Program-made: the position numbers and the translations under genes | Origin: Pezizomycotina sp. ARF18 | Lineage: Eukaryota; Ascomycota | Assembly (NCBI GenBank): GCA_002224055.1 | Contig: AZLU01000265.1 | Span: 1 to 53,583 of the forward strand | Reading direction: 5' to 3' | Length of the DNA: 53,583 nt | The notes under the pieces: generated by a model | Database searches by the model: none | Seen by the model: only the letters and a program-made list of their open reading frames with translations | What the model was told of the DNA's origin: nothing | Shown here: positions 21,901 to 31,689 of the stretch, piece by piece | Numbering within the stretch: position 1 is the stretch's first letter | Layout: every line of letters begins with the position of its first letter

Positions 21901-24655
21901 TCATGCCAGGTGCACCCGAGACATTTTGGGGTTTAGACCATCAAAATCCGAATGCTCATGAAGGTGCCGCCCCAAACGATGCATTTCATCAGGAATCCCT
22001 GAGTGCATGTTATCCCAGACTGGGGACCTTTCGGCTCTCGAGAAGAACCCTCTTGCCTTCTTAGCTGCGGCTGGTCTTCTTCATTCCGGTCAGCAGGACA
22101 CGGCGGGTCAACAGTGGAGGGGAATTACTTTGCACAAGGCACCACGTTTCAGGCATAATGCCATGGAAGGGTATGTTCCAGAGAATTCGCATGGGGACCC
22201 GGCATACGATCAGCAGCACAACGGCAATGAGGCTAGCGCGGTCGGACTTGAGAAGCAAGGGACCTCTCAACGCAAAGTAGCTAAGAGGAAAGCGGATAAA
22301 ATCGAAAGCGACGTTTTCTCATCGACTTTACCTGAAAACAGGGACTCGGCGATCAGTGAATGGGTGTTTAAACAGAAGAAAAAGAGCAAGAAGAGGAAAC
22401 TTGAAGGGTCCAAGATTGTCGTTCTTAAGATCTCGCCTGACGCGTGGAGAAGATACAACGCTAGAATTGAGGACGAGAAGGAAGAGAAGGCTAGGAAACT
22501 CATGCGGAAATTTGAGAGGGGGATGTTGGCACAGATCTAACGCCTACTGGAGGGAAGAAAAGACGCATTAAACAGCAACGGTCGCCAAGCGTTGAATGGA
22601 AGAAATCTAATCCACTTCGTTAGAGGCCGTGGTAACACCTGTTAAGGAACAGAGAAGGGGACGGCCAAGTAAGAAGGCCTGGATTGAAGTTGATACTGAC
22701 GATGATGGCTCCATCGTCTCTGAAGCAGAGAGCGTAATTGCAGGAGACGATAAGAGCAAAGAGATTTCGAAGCAGAAGAAAGCTGGGAGAAGGAGTTTGC
22801 GAACCGGCGAGCTGGTGGAAGGTCTCGACATTATGGCGCCTTCACGTCGCCAGAAGAAGAAGGAACACGACTCGCCCTCTGCCGTTGGTAAAGCGCTATC
22901 CCCTGAACCCTCACCAGAAGTATCCGCTGAAAAGAAAGCCAAAAGGCTTTTCCTGTTTCCACGCCTAGCCCTGCTTTGGAGAATAACCTTTCGAGGATAT
23001 TCCAGTGCCTCTCCCAGAGGCGCCTGAAGGGAAGGCGGCCGGATTATATATCGCAGACCGACGCCAACCCACGCGCTTCATCAGTTAAGGCCAGTGCAGA
23101 AGCCGAAGAAGGCATTCGCAGATTGGGGAGGACGCGGGGCCGTCAGTTGATGTAATTATACCAGACGCGCCAACGCCAGATGCCCAGGAGGGTGCTAAGA
23201 ACCAACTCGATGGTGCCACCGAGATAACCACCGAAGCTGCCGCGTTCGATGTCGATGGGGCTAGTGATTCAGAGGAATCCGAATCTGAGGACGAAGAAGA
23301 AAGACGCAACGCCTTGTAAGGATGGCGCTGGCGGAGGCAAAGAGCGCTGCTTTGCTTGTTGTGCAAGGGCGTTCGGCCTCTGAGGCGGTCATTGACGAAC
23401 AGTCCGGCGATGACGATGACTTTGACGATGAAAACCAGCCGATGGGTTATTGGATTCAACACCTGACTTTTCCGACGAGAGCGAAGGGCTATCGATCATT
23501 CCGGCCAGGACATCACCTAGACAGCACCCAAAAACTCTGCCACATCTAAACAGATCCCGTTTGAAGTAGTAATTTTCCGAAGACCTGCAGGTTGGGCGAA
23601 GAAGGCAGGCTACATTGCAATAACCTCGCCTGAGACTTCAGCTGAGCCTCGCTCTCCGTCAGTTATTCCACCGGTCTCGAGCCTTACCTTGAGATCTCCA
23701 ACCATCGCCATGATTGCAATCGAGGTCGGTCCTAACGCCGCCCAAGATCGAGAGAACTTGAAGCTTCAGGCAGCAACCTCATCAACTAAAAAAAGAGTCG
23801 GCCTGGGCGTAGCATTGCACAGGAGATGCCTCCCGCAGCGGAGACGCCTTTACCAGAACCGGCACCCATGCCTCCGGCAAATAAACCCCGGGTCATAGTC
23901 GCCCTCAGCAAACTCCCCAGCCCCTTTTGGTGAAAAGTCTCCAGTGATCAACCAAGCACACGCCACGCCGTCCTCTACCCGGGGCCGCGGGCGCGCCGTG
24001 GTGGGCACGGTCAACGATTGTCAACTGCAAACACTCACACGCCTGTTACGGATCGTCAGAGTACCCGCCGCTGAGCAAGTCTACTCCACGTCCCAGAGGA
24101 CGGCCCCCTAGGAACTCCTTAAACGGGCGGGCTCTGAGAAACAGCCAACTGAGCTCGAGGAACCTTCACCTAGACCTAACATTCACACTACAGGCTTTAC
24201 ATCGATTAACAGCAAACCTTCTAGAAAGTCTCAAGTTGAGTCTCCGCCCATCATGCAACAGCTCCCACCTTCTTCCCAAAAAGCGTCAAGGGCCGTGGAC
24301 GTCCGTCGCGTGGAAGGGGTTCACGTATCAACGCCGTTCTCCCTGCGCGTCAGGAGCCGAGGACGACGATGTCTTCTTCCGTGAGATGCTTGGCGGTGAT
24401 GATTTCAACGACGACTTGATGCCAACGTTGAGAAGCGCCAAGGATACCACTAATCTAACGTCTGACAACTCTGGCAAGGTTGTGGTTGAAACCAAGAAGA
24501 AAATTCAAAACGATGATGTAGACGACATGGATGGTGGATTGAACATTGCGGGAAACGGTTATGTTCTTCCATCTGAATATTACCCTTATGACGTCGCGGT
24601 ATGGAATGGCTTTTCGTATTCGATATATCATTTTACTCCATTAATAATGTATTAA
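18918..24655 (+). CDS. Large JmjC-domain protein with zf-4CXXC_R1 zinc finger and AT-hooks, frameshifted
   Basis: Probable chromatin regulator, possibly an Fe(II)/2-oxoglutarate histone demethylase. Exon 1 (18918-19200) begins MRVNAGRPDAAPFEPISP; the intron 19201-19364 leads to DIAVRDIPNKSDILMSL. The JmjC core shows MMCYIGHEGTYTPAHKEMCAS, LGQNIMVY, GSSIWFM, LGHDIEVEAHFA, VVEQR-like VEQRLGDYI and LAPHQVWNRGT, so an H-x-E pair (PAHKE) and a distal histidine (APHQV) are present for iron binding. Two cysteine-rich blocks follow: CSFCRGN...CKRCAAH...CMDCYARGRSC (about 20270-20410), and the zf-4CXXC_R1-like block CHRHPQWK...CHNKSCARAYCF...WVCPLCLKICSCGACRKKGK (about 20690-20885). The remaining 3.6 kb encodes a long charged, largely disordered tail with basic patches (KQKKKSKKRK) and AT-hook cores (RRGRPSKK, KGRGRPSRGRG), ending in an acidic segment. 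Many one-base frame changes; the 3' half could contain introns (one possible donor near 21550). Confidence 0.85.
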
Positions 24656-25522
24656 TATGCTAGATTACTCGAAGCATGGTTTCTTTACTGATTCTCATTA
24701 TTATTTTCATCGTATCCCGAGATCTCTTCCTGCGTTCTCAAGTATAGGAACTCGTTTCTTTTCCATCATTCTATTTATATATATATATATTTAACAATAC
24801 TGTACAATAGAAGAAAAGACCCCCCTTATACTTTTTCTAGGGTTACTTGTTATTAGTGTAAGAAAGGCGTTCAAGCGCTTGCTTTGAAATTTCATTTCTT
24901 TTACTCTCAGACGCGACTTGTTAATATATAGCGGTTCTTTGTAAGAAGCTGTTCCATTCGATCTTGTATGTCCACTTCCTGAAGCTCGACGCGCAAAAAG
25001 TTAACATAAGCATCTCTTACTCCCAACTATAATCTCTGTCCATACCACGAGGACAAATCAACACAACGAAGATGGTCATATGAGCAGAGGCTGAAACTAA
25101 TCGAGTTTAGGCCTGTTGTGGTTTTATATATTTCGTATAAAGAGCAAAAGAAAATACTTGTTTATATATTTATTTACTACTGGTTATCGCGACGAAAGAT
25201 AAAGAACGATATCTTAGTAGTCGTACGGACCAGTTAAGAGATTGATCCGATATCATCGACCGATGTACCAACTACTGATAATGTAGTATCATCTCTCTCT
25301 CTCTTTTTTTTTTTTTTTTTTTTTTTTTTTGACGAGCGTAACAGTAAGAAAAGAATTATACAGAGCGGGTTATGGTTTTTTGTTATGATTTAGCTACGAG
25401 AAGCCACGGCACGGGTACCTAAATATCCAATGATTAGTCTAAGTTACGGATACCCAAATATCTCGAGTAGCCAAGTACTCAGAACTTAAAAAGCATGAGC
25501 ATGATGGGGCCAAAGAGAGCTC
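24656..25522. other. Convergent intergenic region with T tract
   Basis: Lies between the 3' ends of the JmjC gene (+) and the complex I subunit (-). A (CT)n run and a T tract of 27 bases occupy 25292-25330. No gene recognised. Confidence 0.5.
25292..25330. repeat. (CT)n followed by poly-T (27 bases)
   Basis: Six CT units and then 27 T residues in the convergent spacer after the JmjC gene. Confidence 0.95.
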
Positions 25523-26316
25523 TTACTTCTCCGGATATATTGCGTCGTCTCCGACTTTCAGCGTCCATTGGACGGGCTTGCCCGGCAGCGGCGGCAACCG
25601 GACTCTGAGAGGACGGACTTCGGTCCTACTTTCGCCAGCGCTTCCGTGATACCTCCGGCCGTAATTGCGCTTTCTTTGACCTCGACCAGCTGCTTCTGGC
25701 CGGCTTCGCCGTCGGCGATGCGCGGTGCGGATGCTGATCCCAGCTGTAGCAGCCCGGCGGCATCGACTTGCGTCACGACGGATCGGCGTGCGTACGCTCT
25801 ATATATTTTATCATTCATCGTAGGTATAAGCTACTGGATACTCCATGGAATGGTAAAAGAATTGTGTTGTAGATATTGTAGGCAATCCTTCCCCACCCCT
25901 CCTTCTCTTTCTTCTGCTCACTTCGGACATCGCGATTGAAGTACTGGTTACCCGCAATGTCGCCTGCGGGAATAGTAACGGGGTCGAGGTAGCGGGGATT
26001 CGGGAGCACGCCTGGCGAGGGATTGCGGAACTGGGAGACGTAGGGAACACCGGAGCTACGGTTCGGATCGACCGCGAAAAACCGTCGTATCCGTTCCCAA
26101 ATGCCCGTGGAGCCTAATGTGTATTTCTTTATAAGAAGAAGAAGAAAGAGGAAAGAAGGATAACGATGTTAGGGCATTTCGCATTCGTTTTGGTAATTCC
26201 CTTGTCTAGTCGAAAAAGAAAAGGGGAATTGAGGCTCGATAAAAGAGGCAATGCGAGCAGCTAGCCAGGTAAGCTTACTTTGTAGACTGAAACGACTCCG
26301 CCGGGAGTTTCGACAT
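25523..26316 (-). CDS. NADH:ubiquinone oxidoreductase 21.3 kDa-type accessory subunit, frameshifted
   Basis: Fungal complex I accessory subunit of the inner mitochondrial membrane, assigned by remembered pattern. A short first exon (26279-26316) reads MSKLPAESFQSTK and ends at a GTAAGC donor. The second (from 26113) reads STGIWERIRRFFAVDPNRSSG, then VPYVSQFRNPSPGVLPNPRY, DPVTIPAGDIAGNQYFNRDVR. After an intron come AYARRSVVTQVDAAGLLQLGS, GEAGQKQLVEVKE, and the C-terminus LPPLPGKPVQWTLK ... DDAIYPEK with TAA at 25523-25525. These blocks follow the layout I recall for the 21.3 kDa fungal subunit (VDPNRS, PVT.PA.DIA.NPY..RDVRR, GEAG.KQLV, GLPP.P). Both exon junctions are one base out of phase and a frame change is needed near 25600, in line with the rest of the window. 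The family name is less sure than the coding call. Confidence 0.68.
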
Positions 26317-27318
26317 GTTTACATAGGCTATTCGTTCGAGATAAGTATTTTTGGAGTCTGTTGTCTTGTGTTTGTGATATCGAAAAAGGGTTTGGCGGTC
26401 CGTTCTGTTACTTAATGGAAGTGGTTTCCCTTAAGCTCTCATTGGCCCGAGAATAAAACGTGCACACAAATTTCGTTACCGAATATAGGGAATAGGGGTA
26501 ACTCTATACGGCCGTTTCGAGATCCCTTAGTATTATATCGTACTTTATGAGATCCTATAATTATTTATATATCGCACTACGTGGTTTTCAAATATGTACT
26601 GTGTAATAATAATATTCGTTTGCCTTTATATGTAAATATGTTTTCGTTTATTACAAGCAACTAGACCTTTGATGTCATATTTAAACAAGGGTGGTTCGGA
26701 AAGGAAAAGTATCTTTTATACAATATGAGCACCCAGTCAACCGCATTACTTATATATATCCAACATGACCTTCGTACAAAACTTATTGCTCAAAATTATC
26801 TTTCAAAAATTTTCGTTTTCGTATAGCCAATATCGTAGATTGTTGTCAAAACCGAACAAAAATAAAAATAAATAAAATAAAAGGAAGTGAAAAAGAGAAA
26901 AAAGAGAAGGAAAAAAGAGGGAAAGTAAAGAACACCCACAACGAAGAAATTTAACCAGATGAATGATAAAGCTATCAAGTAGGTGGAAAAAATGTTCGTG
27001 TACCTTTACACCGCAAAGAAAAAGTGTTATGTGGTATTACATCGGTATCATGGTATCAACAGTTGTTGAAAATTAGACAATAAACAGTAACATAGCCGGT
27101 CGTAAGGTAAAACGTTTTCACACAATTCGCCAAAAAGAGAGGGAGAGAGAGGGAGAGACGGGAGGTAAGGAGAGAGAACCAGAGACGAGAAAACGGAAGG
27201 AAAGAAAAGAAGAAATCAACCAAAAAGAGCTGGTACGCCGAAGAGGGGTATGCTGGAGTGATAGTTATATATAATAATAATGAAAAAAGGAACAAATAGA
27301 ATAGAAGGAAATATGACA
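26317..27318. other. AT-rich intergenic region
   Basis: About 1 kb with many TATATA/ATTT stretches and a purine-rich patch (26880-26925 and 27130-27210). The open frames here are Phe/Leu-rich products of low-complexity DNA. Should include promoter sequence of the complex I subunit gene. Confidence 0.5.
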
Positions 27319-28148
27319 TTACATCATGCCACCGAGGACGCTTTTCGCAAGAGAGTTTATTTCAGATTTGATCCCCGATCTGCTTGCTTCCTCGAACTCT
27401 TTCACAACACCAGAGACGACTAGTTTACGGACCTTGGCATCTGCTTTAAGGAATGTTTCCCCAACACCAACTCCACAGGTGGACGGCGAGCTCACGAGAC
27501 TGAGAACTCTCGAGTACGCATCTATTAGCACATCGCAGAGGGTCGCAAAGGTTTCGTAGTAGTCGGGCTCGAATGGTAGGCTCGAATGCACCAAATAGAC
27601 ATAGTCGTCACTGCCAGAAAAATCGTCCGAGGCTGTCGAAGAAGAGTGCTGCAAGCTAGGGATTGTTTGGCCATGGTGTGCAGGTGGTGAAAATGGTGAT
27701 GGGAATTATTTCCTCCAGATTTCAGCTTGTCGAGAGAGTCCAGGCCCGAAAAGTGGTAGAAGCCATCTATACCTCCCTGAGTCGCAGAGCTACCACGACG
27801 AGGTTTCTGACTTGAACTCTTGCCAATCCATAACTTCCTCATTCCCACTCTCCCACCTGTCGCGGATGAAGAAACTCCATCCGCAGGGTGCAGGGCTTGG
27901 AATGCTTCATATTCCGCTAGGAGGGCGTTGAATGCCTTGAGGTAATCAAGAGGGTTCGACGCGCCCAAATCCAGGATTGATGGTACAGACTGTCCAAGAC
28001 AAAGTAGTTGGTAGCCCTCCGAGCGAGTTTCCTGTGATCCTGATGTACTCGAGACGCCAAATCTGCCTTGGTAAATAGCACCGTTTTAAACCAAAATACT
28101 CTTCCTTCATGCCTAGTGAATTGTAAAACTATAAGCAAAATGTTATAG

Positions 28149-28184
<36 letters not shown>

Positions 28185-28912
28185 TGGATAGCTCTTCAAG
28201 AATATTCCTCATTCATGGGTTCAAAGACAGAACACTCACGCTCGTCTTAAGTAATCCAACGTTGCTATCCTCTTCCCGGCTACCTCGAGAACAGTGTCGT
28301 ACATGCTTAACGGAGCACCAGGTCCTGATACGGCAATTCCCCCTGATGGATGAACGGGTAGATTGTTGGTTCCGCCAGAGGTGAAGAAATGATCCTTGGA
28401 AGAGCTCCTGACAAAGAGATTATCAACTGATTTTGAGTTCTAAGGGCTGGTCTTCCGCCGACCTTGATCGCGGCATGGGAGCTGTCAAGGCAGGCGGACT
28501 AATAACCGAAGTGTACTTGTGGGAAGACGAAGACGATGTGAAAGATCGTTTGCCCTTGTGCTTAGTTGAGAGCCGCGACTTCAAGGAAGAAAGGTTGAAG
28601 AGGTGGTCGAAGGAGTCGGAATTGGAGGTGGCGCCGCTGCCGCCAGTGACGAGGATGACCCTTGCGCGGCAGCGCTTCCGGAGACTGAAGATGTTAACGT
28701 TAGTGAGTGCAGCGATGCTGTGGAAGAGAAGGCGTGATTAATGATCCTGTAGAAGGCGTTGGAGAGTGTCCCAGCTTTTTGGACGGGGACGACGTCGACG
28801 AATTGCCGACGGCTGTGGAAGGTCTCGCGGCCAGTGTAACGGACGGAGGAGATTTGGATTGCTGCAGAGGTAACAGTCTTGGAGGGGCGACGGGTAATGG
28901 CGTCGATAGCAT
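27319..28912 (-). CDS. Conserved Pezizomycotina protein of unknown function, frameshifted
   Basis: The pattern is one I associate with a widely conserved filamentous-ascomycete hypothetical protein; no function is known to me. The N-terminal third is Ser/Pro/Thr-rich and apparently disordered (from the ATG at 28912: MLSTPLPVAPPRLLPL). Then come GGIAVSGPGAPLSMYDTV, LEVAGKRIATLDYLR, HEGRVFWFKTVLFTKADL, LARRATNYFVL, LPSILDLGASNPLDYLKAF, NALLAEYEAFQALHP, a second low-complexity linker, and the C-terminal domain LPFEPDYYETFATLCDVLID, YSRVLSLVSSP, GVGETFLKADAKVRKLVV, VVKEFEEASRSGIKSEI and VLGGMM before TAA (27319-27321). An A tract of 34 bases (28149-28182 on +) falls between the GKRIATLDYLR and HEGRVFWF blocks, probably inside an intron. 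Frame changes occur near 28650, 28020 and 27640. Confidence 0.75.
28149..28182. repeat. Poly-A tract (34 bases)
   Basis: Thirty-four A residues on the plus strand (T tract in the sense of the surrounding minus-strand gene), placed between two conserved protein blocks and therefore most likely intronic. Confidence 0.9.
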
Positions 28913-29719
28913 TATTTCACCGTTGCCTCTTTCGATCTCCGAGACAAGGAATTGCGGCGTAAATGACAGATACGGACCTAACCCTAATTGGCTGCTTCTT
29001 TCCTTTTACAGGTTTGTTCGCTTTGTAAACTCGTTATCGTATAGTGGTGTGCCCATAAAGTTATATTTGTTGTCGTCCCTCCTTAAACCCTCTAGTAGAC
29101 TTCGAAGAAAATACAATACACCTAAATACTGACGGTTTTCTTGTACCGATTTCCAAGAGAAAAAATAGTTCGGTTTACCCCTCGCGAGCTATCAGGGTTG
29201 GTAAGGAAAGAAAGGAACGGTATCGGGCTGCGTTCGGGTAGTCGGGAAATCCGCACGTTGCAATGGCTTTAAGTTACTCCAACATCTGAGGCGTAAAAAT
29301 AGGTAGAGGAGAAGGAGAAGTATATGAGAGAGTGCCCTTCAAAGAGGAAAAAGAAAGGAAGCAAGGCGGAAGGGAAACGATTAGAAAAAGAAAAATTGGG
29401 AAAAAAGAAAGAAGGAAGGACAGAAAGAAAGAAAGACAAAAAGTAAAGAAGAAATAAAAAAGGGGATGAGAAATAGAATAGAGGATGAGTGGGAAAGTAT
29501 CGAGAAGCGGGTATTATAACTTGATCAAAAAAAGGGTATTTTACTAGAATAGGAGATGCAGGAGAAAACCACGAGCCGATTTTACAATACAGAAAGAAAA
29601 AGAAAAAGAAAAAGAAAGGTACAGAAGAGAAATACACGATAGCAGAACACACTCTCAGAGAAATAAATAAGGATGTTTGCTCATAAAGAAAAGAAATAAT
29701 ATATTTGTCTAAAAGGAAA

Positions 29720-29775
29720 TAGAAGAAGAAGAAGAAGAAGAAGAAGAAGAAGAAGAAGAAGAAGAAGAAGAAGAA
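29720..29775. repeat. (GAA/AGA)n trinucleotide microsatellite
   Basis: About 18 uninterrupted AGA/GAA units on the plus strand within a longer purine-only-biased segment. Confidence 0.95.
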
Positions 29776-30260
29776 TTCAGTGATGCTTGATAATAATATA
29801 CAGTAGAAAGGGACGGACAGTATACAATGGGTGGCGGAGAAAAGAAATCGGAGGTTAAACTCGGAGGAGGGAGAGGAGAATGGGAGAAAGAGAGAGGCGA
29901 AAAGGTTGCGAAAGCAAGGCTCAAGGAAAAAAAAAAAAAAAAAAAAAAAAAACTGGGTACGAGGTAAAAGAAGAAAGAAAGAAAATAGCAAGTAGTATAA
30001 GTATTCAGCGGTACGGAGAAAAACTGGGGGATAAGAGAGGGGAGGTTGATAAATACTTAAGTACCTGGGTAACTAGTAATAATAATATATATGATAATTG
30101 ATATTGATTAAGTACTTACTGGTATTGTACTTACCGGCCTAGTATTTATTTACATATACTGTACCTAAAATACTTATATATTTCTTAAACTCTCCCTTTC
30201 ACGACCTATGAAGAAGTAATTATAGCTGTTGGATTAAAAGAAATTCAGGTAAGAGTGAGT

Positions 30261-30286
30261 ATCTATCTATCTATCTATTTATCTAT

Positions 30287-30349
<63 letters not shown>

Positions 30350-30351
30350 TC
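30261..30351. repeat. (TATC)n-(TTTA)n tetranucleotide microsatellite
   Basis: Starts with four TATC-type units, passes through mixed units and continues as a long run of TTTA up to TTATCTACG; about 90 bases in all. Confidence 0.95.
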
Positions 30352-31056
30352 TACGAAAGGGTTCTCCGTCCTCGCCCATGCCCGACCTTCTCCTCTTTTA
30401 AGCAGTCCTCGTGGGTAAATATATATATATAACAATAATAATAAGCAGGCGAGCAGAAGCAGCTCGCCGCATTTCTGCAGGAAGTTCCGTCCACTGCCTC
30501 GTTCCTTTCCTTTTTTTTTTTTTTTTTTTTAGGGGGGACCTTTTTCTCCAACCGCCTGCCCCACTTAATACCAGCTAGCTTTAGCTCGTTAATTTAAATT
30601 CTTCTAGACAGGTCTATCAAAATTCGCAATAATAATAGAGTAAGAAAGACAACAAGTATCTTCCCTTTTTTTTTTTCACGCTGCTCATTGCCGTATTTGG
30701 AGTTCTTCTTTAGTTTATACCACGAAGGAAAGGGAGCAATTGGGAGCTTTGGGAAAGCAAAACGTCTGACCTGACTGGCTTCTATTTCGGATAAGTCTGA
30801 AATAGAAGCGTTCAAATATATCTAAGGTAGCATGAACATTTATTAACACAGTAAGTATTTTAGACATACTAAAGTAATTAGTAATAATTGCGCATCAGCG
30901 TTTGATTTTGCCTAACACCCCTTTTTTTTTCTTTTGGAGCCCTTGTCCTATAAATCTTTCCTCGTCAGGCTAGGGATCAGTAGAACCCTTGCAGCCTTAG
31001 TTCCAAAGCCATGTGCTTCGTTCTTTATGAGACGTTTTCGTTGCACGGGAAGAAGT

Positions 31057-31067
31057 CAATAATAATG

Positions 31068-31106
<39 letters not shown>

Positions 31107-31107
31107 T
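31057..31107. repeat. (AAT)n trinucleotide microsatellite
   Basis: About 16 units of AAT/ATA with one early interruption (AATGAT). Confidence 0.95.
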
Positions 31108-31689
31108 AATGGTATACGCAAAGATCGTAAATAGATCCTAAGAATCCCGGTATTATATCCTGTTATCTCAGTTAAATAAATCTCCGATTCATCTTCCAGG
31201 ATAGCTCTCTACCGCGAAAGTTTTTTTTTGGGGGAAGCTTTCCTCACACAGAGAATGCTTTCACGCAGAAAATAAATGCGCGGGGCTTGTATATCTTGTT
31301 GGGAGTGATTTCGTATGACGTTTGTGGAGCTAATGAGGCAGCCCGGCAGAGGGAATCACCTCAGAATGCTCGTGCTGCAGCTGATATCTCAAATAAGAGC
31401 AAGTAACAATTTGTCTCATATGTTATTACTAAATATTAGGCCATTAATAATAATGTGCAACGTCCTCCCAAATCTCTATTATTTTTTATTATTTTTTGAG
31501 TATTAGTTGACTGGGATCTCATTTATAAATTATCTGTAAAACGGCACTGTAATTCAAGCTCTCCGCATGCTCAATATCTGGAAAAATCTAGCAGAGAAGT
31601 CTTCAAGGTTGTTAGAAGAACATAAAGTTCATCGTAATTTATTCTATCTCAAACGTAGTACTGCAAAACCAGAAATTGCATGCTGATTT

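Larger units (their letters stand above)
28913..31689. other. Long gene-free region rich in microsatellites
   Basis: About 2.8 kb with no recognisable gene. It holds an extended purine-rich segment (29280-29990), GAA, TTTA and ATA microsatellites listed separately, A tracts at about 29930-29951, and AT-rich sequence. The long Phe/Ser-rich minus-strand open frame at 29269-29991 is a product of the purine-rich strand asymmetry and is not a gene. Confidence 0.6.

Noticed and set aside
29269-29991. A 240-codon minus-strand open frame rich in Phe and Ser
   Set aside because: It is produced by the purine-rich plus strand and the GAA microsatellite; no domain, membrane layout or splice signal supports a gene.
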